Shown one piece after another: positions 1 to 10,642 of a stretch of 64,000 nucleotides of DNA. The stretch spans positions 48,081,946 through 48,145,945 of the forward strand of contig NC_134465.1 in assembly GCF_047948215.1 (NCBI RefSeq). Reading direction: 5' to 3'. Each line of letters opens with the position of its first letter. Within the stretch, counting starts at the first letter, position 1. The notes beneath the pieces were generated by a model. It saw only the letters and a program-made list of their open reading frames with translations. It did no database searches and was not told the DNA's origin. This DNA comes from Lycorma delicatula. Taxonomy: Eukaryota > Arthropoda > Insecta > Hemiptera > Fulgoridae. Made by a program: the position numbers and the translations under genes.

Positions 1-138
1 ATCCCCACCAATAAACATTTAGCCCTGGTTTTGCACCAGCAAATTATCGTTTATTTCGAAGTTTGAAAAAAAATGTTTAACTGTTAAACTTTCGCTAATG
101 TTAATGACCTGAAATCATACTTTTTTTTATATAAAGAC

Positions 139-757
139 CTGAATGTGAAAATAGGAGAAGAAAAGATTATGGAAGTAAAAGAATTTTGTTATTTCGGGAA
201 GTAGAATTACTAAAGATGGACGAAGCAGGAGCGATATAAAATGCGAATAGCACAGGCGAAACGAGCCTTCAATCAGAAATATAGTTTGTTTACATCAAAA
301 ATTAATTTAAATGCCAGGAAAAGATTTTTTAAAGTATATGTTTGGAGTGTCGCTTTATATGGAAGTGAAACTTGGACGATCGGAGTTCCTGAGAAGAAAA
401 GATTAGAAGCTTTTGAAATGCGGTGCTATAGGAGAATGTTAAAAATCAGACGGGTGGATAAAGTGACAAATGAAGAGGTGTTGCGGCAAATAGATGAAGA
501 AGCATTAGGAAAAATATAACTAAAAGAAGAGACAGACTTTTATAGGCCACATATTAAGGCATCCCGGAATAGTCGCTTTAATATTGGAGGGACAGGTAGA
601 AGGAAAAAATTTTGTAGGCAGACCACGTTTGGAACATGTGAAACAAATTATTCGGGATGTAGGATGTACGGGGTGTACCGAAATGAAACGACTAGCACTT
701 TATAGGAAATCTTGGAGAGCTGCATCAAACCAGTCAAATGACTGAAGACAAAAAAAT
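139..757 (+). pseudogene. LINE family A, 5'-truncated 3' end (reverse-transcriptase C-terminal tail)
   Basis: The readable protein (frame from 241) is the tail after the polymerase core of a non-LTR retrotransposon. It contains the block VWSVALYGSETWTIG, then the RCYRRMLKIR block, and the DNA ends with the family 3' terminus GACTGAAGACA plus a short A run. Four other copies lie in the window (13.7, 18.6, 55.0 and 60.5 kb). The frame breaks near 180 and 515 relative to those copies, so no working protein is possible. An imperfect repeat of about 55 bases lies on both sides (87-143 and 758-812). Tails of this kind are usually annotated as endonuclease-reverse transcriptase; I do not assign a clade. 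Confidence 0.85.
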
Positions 758-812
758 AACTTTCGCTAATGATTTGAAATCGTATTTTTTTTGTATAAAG
801 ACCAGAAGTTTT

Positions 813-1904
813 TTGAGCGCTAAATCGTTTGGAATCATGAAGATGCCAGAAAGGTGACAAAAATTTACTGGACAAAATCGAAATTTTATAATTGATTTGA
901 GCTGATTCTTTATAAAACCGAAATTACTTTCTTCCTAACCTAATAGTTTATGAAGCACATTTTTATGGTTGAAACTCATCAACAAAGTTCGAAAAAGCTA
1001 TTATTTAAATTTTTAAACAAAAATTACGTTATTTTAATAACCAATAAATAATTTGTTTCATTATTAAAATATAATACTGAATTATGTTATGTTAATTTAT
1101 ATATGTTTTTAAAACTAATTGAAGAATTACAATTAATTATCGTAATAACATTATTAAGACATAAAATAACTTTTAGATTAATTTATGTTATCTATCTTTT
1201 GTATCATAAAATGTTTTTTTATTTTTTTGCTTTCATTTTAGATTACCATTTTTAATGATTGTTGTAATATCTTTAATAAAGTTTATAACTCAATTATCAG
1301 GCGGCGCCAAAGCATCAACCTGGCAGGTTTCATTTCTCTTTGTCATATATTTATATACATATTATATTAATTTGCATGCAGTAAGAAAAATATGTACTCG
1401 TATATTAAAAATAAACATCTATTCCTAATTAAATTATCCTAACATTCACCGACCTTGCCGGTTAACGTAACATCTTACTACTAAATATAATATGTATCTT
1501 TTAATGTATATTCATACTTCTGTTTTTTTTTATTTTATTCTTATTATTTATCCTTTAGTGTTTCTACATTTCCATTCTTCATTTTTATCTTAAAATTATC
1601 CTATAATCATATATTAATTTTTAATAAATTTATTTTTATAATCTCCCTTGTAGTATGTAAAAATTAAAATAAAATAAAATAAAGGTGCGCGTGATCAGAA
1701 TAGCATATATATATATATATATTATAAAGAAAAAACAACACAAAAATTAACTCAACTCATTAGTAAATGATAAGAATGGCCCGAGAACGATAGGGGAAGT
1801 GAGCGTGAGTGTGTTGTGTGTGTGTGTGTGTGTGTGTGTGAAAAAGAGGAGACAAACATACAGCATCCGTTATTAAAAGGTATAATCTGTATATGTTAAT
1901 ATAT
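813..1904. other. A+T-rich spacer, no gene seen
   Basis: No coding pattern or recognised element was found. It holds a short TA run near 1708-1725 and a TG microsatellite at 1815-1840. Confidence 0.5.
1815..1840. repeat. (TG)n microsatellite
   Basis: This is an almost pure TG dinucleotide run just upstream of the Rep1 copy. Confidence 0.9.
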
Positions 1905-2156
1905 TTTTACTGTCTCGATAGCGCTGTTGCTCTAGAAGAGAAAGTATTGTAATCGATCCAATTTGGGCATATGCGGTTTTCAATGTATCGTAACGTTTTG
2001 ACAAATAAGGAACACAAAAGAAAACCGGATGGGAAATTTCCGGATGTTAATGTTCGTATGTACGTTTGTGTGTTCGGTATTGGTCTCTAAATCTTCTTAT
2101 ATCGGAGTCCGGTACTACTGGACCGATCTTGATCAAACTTGGCCAGATTACTTCTA

Positions 2157-3079
2157 AAGTGTGATTTTTTAGTTCTGTTATCCAATTGTTAATCTCTGGT
2201 AATTTTTTTTCTAAGAAATGGAAATTTTGTTTTGTGACACGAAGTTGGTGGTGCTACTTAACCGGTATAGATATGGCAGTATGAGTTGATTCTCCTTGAG
2301 CTATGTAAAGTTTTGTGCTGTTTCCAGTCATGTTACGAACAGAATGTCTTTACCATAGAACAACGAGTTTTCATTCTTGAACAATATTTTGCTACGAAAT
2401 CGTACGCGAGTATAAAAGAATCATTTCAAATTAAATTTTTTGGTGTTCCTCCGCCAGGAAATTGTCAATTTCTATGCTAGCAAACCGATTTTAAGAGACT
2501 GGTAGTGGTTGCAACAGAAAACGTAGTGGTCAACCAACTCGCTTGACAGATGACGTTTTAGAGAATTTGAAAACAAGATTGCTCAATTCTCCACGGAAAA
2601 GTTTACGAAAACTTTCCACGCAAGTCGGTTTGTCATATTCGAGTGTTCAGAAAGACGCTAAAAAATTGAAATTGTATCCGTATCGCGTACGATTAGTCCA
2701 AGAGCTTCAGCCTCCAGATTTAAACAAGCGATTGCAATATTGCCGTTGGTTTAGGTCTCTCGAAATCGGTTTGTTAGCCTAGAAAGTGACTTTTTTCTGG
2801 CGGGGGAACACCAACAAATTTAATTTGAAATGATTCTTTTACACTCGCGTACGATTTCGTGGCAAATTATTGTTCAAGAATGAAAACGCGTTGTTCTATG
2901 GAACATGAACGGAAACGGCACAAAAGTTAACACAGTTCAAGGAGAATCAACTCACACTGCCATATATGTACCGGTTGAGTAGCGCTACCAACCTTCGTGA
3001 AACAAAACAAAATTTCCCTTTTTTAGAAAAAACTTACCAGAGATTAACAGTTTGGTAACAGGACTAAAAAATCACTCTG
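2157..3079. mobile_element. Mariner-derived inverted-duplication (foldback) element with TA target site
   Basis: Arms 2157-2458 and 2797-3079 are inverted copies of each other, about 85-90% identical by eye, apart from an 18-base difference near 2340. Both ends carry a TA (2155-2156 and 3080-3081). The uninterrupted Rep1 copy near 45861-45870 shows the empty site with a single TA, which fixes the boundaries. The arms encode the start of a mariner-like transposase, and the 338-base core encodes its second DNA-binding part. The element therefore looks like an inverted duplication of the 5' half of an autonomous mariner. Confidence 0.85.
2348..2782 (+). pseudogene. Mariner-like transposase, N-terminal half only
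   Basis: The first part reads TIEQRVFILEQYFATKSYAS (the N-terminal helix-turn-helix) and runs into stops after the PPPG residues. The second frame, from 2543, reads LTDDVLENLKTRLLNSPRKS and then YPYRVRLVQELQPPD, the second helix-turn-helix and linker typical of mariner-like proteins. It stops at 2782, before the catalytic domain. No DDE residues are present, so this is non-autonomous. It is related to, but distinct from, the relic at 22-23 kb. Confidence 0.75.
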
Positions 3080-3645
3080 TATATATGAGGGCATTGATGC
3101 CATTAAATTTTCAACTTAAGGGTGAGGCTGTAGAATATCACCCTCAGTATCTCGAGATTTCGTCTAATTAAGATTATATTTTTCTTAAGTACATTTGTTT
3201 TAACGATTAAAGAATAACAATATTTACAACAAAAAAAAATTGCAAAATCACATCCCCACCCCAAAAAATACTGCTGTAGTCGTCTGCTATGTTGTGAAGT
3301 CACAGGTGAGCGGTAAAATTAAAGAAATTAATATTATTTAAAGTGTAGAAAAGTAACTCGATTGCTCGGTCGATTCGGTACTTAGTACGTTAAGTCCCGC
3401 GGATACACCAGTCTGCCGGCCGTAGAAGCGAAATTTGTTCTATGTAAGGTGTGAAATTAACTAAATTAGTTTACTTAGTGCCAACCATCCCCGCTAGTAC
3501 CGCCACACCCGGCCGAATTAAATAGGTATGCGGGCGCGCTTTAGTTAGAATCATTGAATTAAATAATCGAAAAAAAATTGTTTCAATAAAATTATAAATA
3601 TTTTTAATTAAGTTGTGTGTGTAAGCCATGCATCAGAAACAGGTG

Positions 3646-4430
3646 TTATCAGCTTTTTTTATCTCCATTTATGTCTTTTTTTTTAATTTATGGATGGTTT
3701 AAAAGTAATTTCGGTTTTGTAGTTTAAAATAAACCCAGCTTATTTATATACAAAGAATGAACGTTAATAAATTTTATATTTTCCATGATACCGTGGTTAC
3801 AAAAATTTGTAATCATTATGAGCAAAAAACTGAACCGAATACGATTTCAAATCATCATCATCATTACTTTTACCATTCAAAGATTTTGAAAAATTTCCAA
3901 AAAAATGATAATTTGGTGGTGCAAAATCAGAGTTATATGTTTCTATTATGGGGGTTGAGACATCCTTCGATTGAGCTCCAATAATTTTTCACAGGTTTTC
4001 AAAGATATGTGAGGTCCTTCATCGTTTGGTGGAACAGAATTCTTATGCAATTTGCCAATTCTGGTTGTTTTTCTGTGATCGCTTTCTTCAATTTTTTTGT
4101 TTGTTGTTAGTAAACATATGAATTGATCGTTTGGTTCCTTGAAAGCAGCTCAAAATATACAAAACCTTTTAATCCCTCTGATTGACAACATTTTTATGGA
4201 ATTCAGCTTTAGATGTGGCTTGTTCCTATTCATCACGCTAGGATCGTTTTCGATTGATGTTATTGTAGACAATTCATTTTTCAAACCATTTTCAAACTTT
4301 CTTTCCAATTTTATGAATTGAAATTGGTATAATAAATTGGGTGAAGATGTTTTTTTAATTATTATTTTATAGTAATGGCTATTTTGTAACATATTAATCA
4401 ATTAAAATTTGTTTTTTATATTTATTATTT
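3646..4430. other. Spacer, no gene seen
   Basis: This is A+T-rich sequence with a short CAT-type run near 3850. The open frames of 60-83 codons overlap on opposite strands and resemble no family I know. Confidence 0.45.
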
Positions 4431-4436
4431 TATTGG

Positions 4437-4500
4437 AACGTCGATTATCCAGCTTGATTTTTGCTAGACCGAATCCGGATAATCAAAAATCTGGATAATT
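4437..4500. mobile_element. Possible pogo/Tigger-type terminal fragment
   Basis: The words GATTATCCAG, CCGGATAATC and CTGGATAATT occur in inverted or direct form within about 60 bases, resembling the GATTATCCG-rich ends of pogo-like DNA transposons. There is no transposase and no second end, so this is suggestive only. Confidence 0.25.
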
Positions 4501-4649
4501 GTAAAATTGTAAAAGTTTATCATGAGTATTGTATATATTATTAAAATACCTAATGGGTACCACACTTAATAAATAACAAAACTATGAAAAATAAATATAT
4601 TTCAGTAAAATTAAAAAAAAAAAAATACAAATAAGGGATAAATAAATAA

Positions 4650-4850
4650 ACCTGCCGGGTTAGTACAGGTATTAAACTCGTCATCGCAGAATCAACTGAT
4701 TTTCGAAGTCGATAGTTCTAATGTTTGAGTCCTTGTAAAGGCTTTTACATGGATTTGAATGATATACTGTGGATACCGATGTTCTTTAGTGGTTGGGTTT
4801 TAATTAACCATACGTCTCAGTAGCAGTCGACCTGAGTGTTTTACGGACTA
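4650..4850 (+). mobile_element. SINE-A copy, worn and 3'-truncated
   Basis: It aligns with the tRNA-like head of the SINE-A family (ACC-GCCGGGTTAGT, then the B-box-like GTTTGAGTCCTTGTAAAG) and the family body with the GGTTGGGTTTTAATTAACCA word. Many substitutions and the lost 3' part mark it as an old copy. Confidence 0.7.
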
Positions 4851-5082
4851 CATGTTTGCCGATACATTTACACTTTCAATGCACTATATCAGGATTGGCA
4901 AGCCTGTAGCAGTAATTAAATTTGCCTATACACATACACCCAGACCTGGCAAAAGCTAGAAAACTAGTTTGAGAAATACATGTATAAGAATAAATAAGTA
5001 ATAAAAAATATTGATAAACAATAATTATGAAATATTATAAAATAACTGTTAACACTTCAGTCAATCGAAATAAGTTTAAATT

Positions 5083-5275
5083 TAGCCAATTTCCGTGAAG
5101 GAGCGGTAGCATCTTGACTTTCATCCAGGGGTCCCGGGTTCGGATTCTGGTCAGGGATGGCAATTTTTCATAACATGGCTAAAAATTCGATTTCCATATT
5201 CCTACCTACAAGGTTCTCTATAAGTCTTCTGTAGTGAATTAATTCATCAAGCAGAAAAAAATAAATAAATAAAAA
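5083..5275 (+). mobile_element. SINE-B copy (tRNA-derived)
   Basis: The head reads GGAGCGGTAGCATC (A-box region) and GGGTTCGGATTCTGGTCAGG (B-box region). The body ends in an AAATAAATAAATAAAA tail. It shares the pattern of seven other copies in the window. The head resembles a tRNA too poorly to be a functional gene. Confidence 0.75.
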
Positions 5276-6240
5276 CTTAAACTATAATTATCCAAAATAT
5301 CAGATGTCGTATTTCTTTGATATACATATTTATTAAAAAATAAGTTTATTTGATAGACCTTAAATATATTTCATTTTTATTTCTAGATTCAGGTGTATTT
5401 ATATTTGATTGTGACAAAAGTCTTTTCAGTTTGAGTTAGTGACCTCATACATGCGCGTGGAGGTAGAAAGAGAGAGAGAGAGTACGTGCGCTCGCGTGTC
5501 TATGTAGTGTGAGTGCGAGTGACTGAAAGACAGACAAAAAGAGGTATTATACTATTATATGAGAACAAAAAATTTTACGTCAAAATGGTGCCTAAGTACA
5601 TTAGCTCGCGTTTTAAAAGCCAGAGCACAGTTATCTATATATATATATATGTTTAATATTTGTATATGTACATATGCATTCAATGTTTTGTGCAGTCCAA
5701 TAGACAGAAGGCCTATCCAGTAAGCAGAACCAGCACAAGACAGCTGTCAGTGAACTGTGTAGTACTGCTATATACATATATATATATATATATACTCGTA
5801 CACTATATATCAGTAAGCAGCTGTTAGTTAGAACACGTGCCCTATGACCCCCAGTAGTGTGGTAGAATTTTAACACTACTCCCTACTCACTATCAAACGC
5901 AATATAACTTTTAAGACTACCCTATTGCCGCCACCCTTAAAAAAAATGTATTACAGCAGTGATAGTAATTAAATTGCGGTTGACTGGATATAAAATAAAA
6001 TAATTTACTAATCAAAATATAAATGTATATAAACTATTCTGAAGCTATGTTAAAAAGATTCAACTAAAATCTTACGCTATATTCTTAAAAAAAATTAAAT
6101 ATATATACTTTTTTAAATTATACTTAACAATACAATAAATTTAGAAAAGTTTAATAATAAAATTAATTATTAAAGTTAAAATTATTAATACATTCTCGAC
6201 TGTATACGAGAATCATTCGATTATAAATCGAACTTTATCT
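5276..6240. other. Spacer with simple repeats
   Basis: It contains a GA run (5470-5482), two TA runs (5635-5650 and 5776-5793) and an unremarkable A+T-rich stretch. An 81-codon antisense frame crosses both TA runs and shows no family features. Confidence 0.45.
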
Positions 6241-6265
6241 TTACGACCCGCGTACAAACATTGTT

Positions 6266-6280
6266 GGGGGGGGGGGGGGA
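6266..6280. repeat. Poly-G run
   Basis: A homopolymer of about fourteen G on the + strand sits just before the mariner relic. Confidence 0.8.
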
Positions 6281-6639
6281 AGGAATATTGACAATGGAGA
6301 TATTTGAAGATGATAGGCGCTTTAGTTGCCACAGCACTGGCATCTCTCCGGCCAGTAGCGTCATTTATAACTAGAAATTCCATGTCTGTTGCGGTGAAAC
6401 GTATTATCGTCTACTTCCTCATGAAAAAGGACATCACATCCTTCAAAATGTTGATAAGACTGCATGAACAGTTCGTTGGTATGATGTTGTATACCCTAAT
6501 CTACAAATTGGAGCAACAAATTTAAATAAGGCGTGAAAACGTCATTCGAAATGAGATTCAAGAATAAAATTTGATCAATACACATTAAAATTGATCGGAA
6601 TTTTAAGATTGATGAAATTTCTTCGGAAGTGAGTGTCAA

Positions 6640-7310
6640 TCATGTAAATGTCAATTCCATAACTTCAAACCATTTTGGGTTCCGCAAAATCTGTACGAGA
6701 TGGGTTTCAAGACTTTTGATGCAAAAATCAGAAACACTCAAAGATTCCTGAATATGTAATGAGATGGTAAGATATGAACCCATCATAACGGTACCAAATC
6801 GAAATCGACTAATATAGAGAGGCATAGGAATGAAGAGCTTTATCTTATAAAGACGAAAACGTGTTCATCATCTGGAAAAATCCTCGTAACCGTCTTCTGG
6901 GACTGGAAAAAGCGTATTGTTGCCGATTTTCTCTACGAACGTCGCATTGTGATTGCTATTTACTACTGTCGACTCTTGGATAAAATGAAAGGCACCGTTA
7001 GCCGATCAGAGATTTAATTCCTCTTCACGACAATGTCAGGCTATTTTAGGATAAAGTGGACAAAATTTACTTGGAAACTTTAAAATATATCCGTACGGTC
7101 CACAATTATCCCTGTGTGATTTCGTTTTGTTTGGACCATTAAAGGAGGTACTGAGAGGAAATTCCAGAGCCACAACTAAATGAAGGAAGTCGTACGCAGT
7201 TGGCTCGTGGCACATTTTCAAACCTTTTTTTAAGAAGGAATTCACAAGCTCCCGAAACTTTGGGAAAAATGTATACAACTTTTAGGAAGATAACGTAGGA
7301 AAGCAATAAA
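6640..7310 (+). pseudogene. Mariner transposase relic (C-terminal two thirds)
   Basis: In shifting forward frames I read a linker resembling the RWVPRLL region, then GKILVTVFWDWKKRIVADFL, then CRLLDKMKGTVSR, and at the end VVRSWLVAHFQTFF with EGIHKLPKLWEKCIQLL. These are the usual order of mariner catalytic-domain blocks. The HDN and SPDLAP blocks are badly degraded, and frameshifts and stops are frequent. The N-terminal half upstream (about 6300-6640) is not clearly recognisable. No clean terminal repeats were seen. Confidence 0.7.
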
Positions 7311-7376
7311 TGTTTTGTATTTTTATTTTATCATCTAGTAGTTATACTTTATAGGTTAATGTAGTACTGGGTGATT

Positions 7377-8600
7377 CAAAAAGACTTCATAAATTTAAAA
7401 GCACAAACCTTTATTGGAATAACTTACGGATTCGGTTGAGGTCTCAATTCATAGAAAACATGTAAGTTTATCATCCAACATTCACTTTGGTTCGATAAGG
7501 CTTCTATATTTTAATGCGACGTACATCCACCTGAAGTCGATTTCATTCCAGACTAGTCAGCAAGATAGGCGTTACCTCTACAACTGCGGCGTTAATTCGA
7601 AGTCTTAGCTCAGCAGGTCAAAGTGGTACATAAACCAGATCTTTAATGAAACCCCGCAAGAAAAAATGTAACGGGATCAAATCTGGGGAGCAAGGTGGCC
7701 GTGCAATTTTACGTTTACAACCGATTCACCGGCCTGGGAATCTATATCAAGAAAATCTCGGATTTCTAGGCGGTAGTGAGGTGATGCCCCGTCTTGCTGA
7801 TTGTAACTCGGTCAATCTTGGTCATTATCGTCTAACAGAATTAGAAAATTTTGAAGCATGTCCAGATAAACTATACCGTTTACGCTTGCCTCCTGGAAGA
7901 AGAACGGGCCTTACAGTCTTTGTTTGCTTAGGGCACAAAAACCATTGACTGTAAGGCTATCACGAATAAGCTGCAAAATTTCTTGAGGGTTTTTGCTACC
8001 CCATATTCGGCAGTTAAGGGTGTTCATCTTGCCACTGATTTGAAACGTTGAATCATCACTAAAAATGTATCGTCTGCAATTTTATCCATCATTTCTACAT
8101 GAAATTGCAGCCAAGCAACTTTGTGGTCAACTGTAATGTGTTAAACCAGGGTTAGTTTCTATGGTTTAAACTGTTATTGTTTACGTAATAGGCTCCAAAC
8201 TGTCGTTTGTGAAATGTAGTTTCACGTGAGGTACATCGAATTGATTTCCTACTACGTGAAAAGCTTTCTCTGAATTATTCTACAGCAGCTTCAGGGACGC
8301 GTGGGCTTCTTGGTAATTTTTTATGTTTAACAGAACAACCTGTCTCAACGAAGTTTTGGTATCAAGAGGTTTCCTACCGTACTCTACGAAAATTACGTTG
8401 AATCGCAGCTGCTGACTACAAATCGTGAAACCAAAACTCACATCGAAATGTATTAATATTCAATAACACTGGTGGCCGGTACTAATGAACTAATGAATAA
8501 AAACTTGATATGTTTAGTTATGAAATAAGACCTCAACCTAATATGTACGTTATCTAAATAAATTTCTAGATGTTTTTAAAGTTGTAAAGTCCATCTTTCC
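7377..8600 (-). mobile_element. Mariner-like element, family M1, with long terminal inverted repeats
   Basis: The left end, after TA at 7375-7376, begins CTGGGTGATTC. About 75 bases at the left end reappear inverted at 8500-8600 (blocks TTTAAAAGCA and CGGTTGAGGTCTCA). The copy at 40650-41889 aligns along its length, and its right end CCGGATGATTC next to TA confirms the terminal sequence. The right end of this copy is worn, so 8600 is approximate. Confidence 0.75.
7480..8440 (-). pseudogene. Mariner-like transposase relic, family M1
   Basis: On the minus strand, in broken frames, I read FIKDLVYVPL followed by LRLRINAAVVEVTP (the C-terminal KDxVYVPP and RITDA region), with earlier pieces of the catalytic region (DDTF, AEYGVAKTLKKFC). 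These match the mariner-like group whose active members read SDEATFHISGKVNRHN around the first catalytic aspartate. Stops and frameshifts run throughout. The forward open frame of 100 codons at 7646-7948 lies antisense to this relic. Confidence 0.65.
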
Positions 8601-9215
8601 TTCTGATCTAGTTTCATAATTTCATTCTGTGTTTTCCAATAATTTTTTCTTCGGAACAATTAGTATTCCATCATTTTTTGAGATAAAAGTTTCGTAGACA
8701 TGCTAAGTACATGACTTCATCTCTTTTTATATTTGCTCAAGTAAAGGTATTAATTTACGATCCGCTGGTGAACATTTCATTTCTTAATATCTTCTCTACC
8801 GTGTACTTTCCCTTACAAAAAAAATTCAAAAATCTTGGAAGATGTAATGTGCAACTTCTTTTTTATATTTTTGCCAAATGCTTTTTTCTACGATTTATCA
8901 TAAAACTTCTTTTTTTTGTCTCGTTATCAGTTTATGTTATTTTCAAAAATTTCCTGTTGGAAACCAACTTTTTTAACAGTATTAAAGAAAAATCTTTTTC
9001 CAATATTTAAAAGTTTTCACTCGTCCAATATTTTCTGGATAAGATTTTTCCTCGTCTACTCAGTTTTTCTTTTAATATTTATTTTAATCTATCCTTTTCG
9101 ATATTAATATTTTTATAACACAATTCTAAATTTAAAAAAATATATTTTTGTATTCTATATAAATATTAAAAGTTTCATTGTACCAAATTTCATTACTTCT
9201 ATAAAAATAAATTTA

Positions 9216-9285
<70 letters not shown>

Positions 9286-9977
9286 TTTTACAAAAACGCA
9301 TTTTGATACAACAGATGTCACGGAATTTAAAATAAAACTAGGGTTGTTTAGTTTAGAATTGGGGGTAATGAACAGTAGTGTGAGTGTGTAGGCTTTTTTT
9401 TTAATAAGCTATTGGTTTGTGCAGCATTGTTTGGAAAGTGTGTGCGTGTATTTATGTGTGTGTATGTGTGAGGGGTAAACAGGGCAAAAGGTGATAGTAC
9501 AGTACACCTGGCCCAGCAATCAAAGCTTCTACTTCAGCTTTTCATTTCTCCCTACGTCACAATGTCACCCCTACAATAAATTTATCCCTACTATTTTTCC
9601 CCCTTTCAATACTCAAACTACCATTTATTGCGCTACATTTCTCTATACAAGTATTATTGTACTAGAATTTTATCGATAAACACATTACTGTACTGTGCAA
9701 CACGCAATATTGCTTCCTCTTACATAATTATAAGTTTAACCATTCTTACATATTAACACACATACGTACTAACACATATACAAACTAAATAATTGTAATA
9801 AAATGCATTTTCACCGTAATTCAAATTATTAAATAAAATTTTATATTTTATTTAAGAATAAAATATATATATTTTTATTATAATCCCGAATAATTTGGAT
9901 CTGGATAAAGATGTGTTTTAAAAATTAAATAGATTATAAATAAAATTGTTTTATATATATATAAATTATTATTAATT
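8601..9977. other. Spacer with a long GT microsatellite
   Basis: This is T-rich sequence followed by the GT run and a further GT-rich stretch (9370-9475). The overlapping frames at 8711-9107 are low-complexity F/L/I-rich and unlike any family. Confidence 0.45.
9217..9283. repeat. (TG)n microsatellite, about 67 bp
   Basis: This is an uninterrupted TG dinucleotide run of about 33 units. Confidence 0.95.
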
Positions 9978-10165
9978 ACGATCTGCACCAGTAAACATAT
10001 AAATTTTTTATAACACTGGTGACAGCACTGGTGGCCGAATTCGGTACTAATGAATTAATGAATCAAAATTTGGTGTGTTTTGCTATGAAATGAGACCTCA
10101 ACCGAATCTGTACGTTATGTAAATAATTTCCTATATGCTTTTAAAGTTGTGAAGTCCATTTTTCT
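9978..10165 (-). mobile_element. Solo right-end fragment of mariner-like family M1
   Basis: It matches the last ~190 bases of the M1 copies at 7377 and 40650 (GCACCAGTAAA, GGTGGCCGAATTCGG, ATGAGACCTCAACC, GCTTTTAAAGTTGTG). It contains the terminal inverted repeat and 5' leader but no transposase, so it is a deletion remnant. Confidence 0.7.
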
Positions 10166-10209
10166 TTATAATTTATAAATAAAGAAGCAAAATTTATTTA
10201 TTTATTTTT

Positions 10210-10342
10210 TTTCTTTGGCTTGATGAATTTAATTAACCATAGAAACTTAGACAGAATTGTAGTGTATGATAAATGTCATGCTTGACTATGATTAGAACCT
10301 GAGATCTCCATATGAAAGGTCGGGACGCTACCATTCCACGGA
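10210..10342 (-). mobile_element. SINE-B copy, antisense
   Basis: In reverse complement it reads GGTAGCGTC with a TTCTAATC-type degraded B box, then the family body ending in TTAATTAAATTCATCAAGCC. The tail lies at the lower-coordinate end. Confidence 0.65.
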
Positions 10343-10395
10343 TATAGGAAAAATTTATTTAAATTTGTTTTTTCACTGAATTATTAAAAATTATA

Positions 10396-10426
10396 GTAGT
10401 AGTAGTAGTAGAAGAAGAAGAAGAAA
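10396..10426. repeat. (TAG)n/(AGA)n trinucleotide run
   Basis: Six or so TAG units run directly into AGA units. Confidence 0.85.
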
Positions 10427-10642
10427 GAAATTTTGGATGGTTTGAAATGTGGAGAAGAAAAAATGAGAAGCTTAATCAGAATAGGAAAGCTGATTTGGTT
10501 GTGTCATTTCATAAGAGGAGAAAGATTGATTAAAACAAGATGCAAAAAAGAAAGTCTAGAATGAATAAAAATTATATAAAAAGAAAATGGGAGCCATCAA
10601 GATCTTAAATGTTCATCTCTGAATAGAATGGAAACGAACATA

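Larger units (their letters stand above)
1905..3645 (-). repeat. Rep1 dispersed repeat, copy 1, split by a DNA transposon
   Basis: The flanks 1905-2156 and 3082-3645 match, in reverse complement, the copies at 45370-46105 and 49310-49935. Shared blocks include the phrase reading 'ggaccgatcttgatcaaac', the TGTGACTTCACAAC-type segment, and the G+C-richer segment with CGGTCGGC-type words. Joining the flanks restores the order seen in the other copies. No protein is evident, so the class is unknown. It could be a fragment of a large DNA transposon or a non-autonomous element. Confidence 0.75.

Noticed and set aside
5631..5876. 81-codon antisense frame
   Set aside because: It is driven by TA microsatellite sequence (tyrosine/isoleucine runs) and has no recognisable features.
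7646..7948. 100-codon forward open frame
   Set aside because: It is antisense to the M1 mariner transposase relic, and its counterpart in the 40.7-kb copy is not conserved as a frame.
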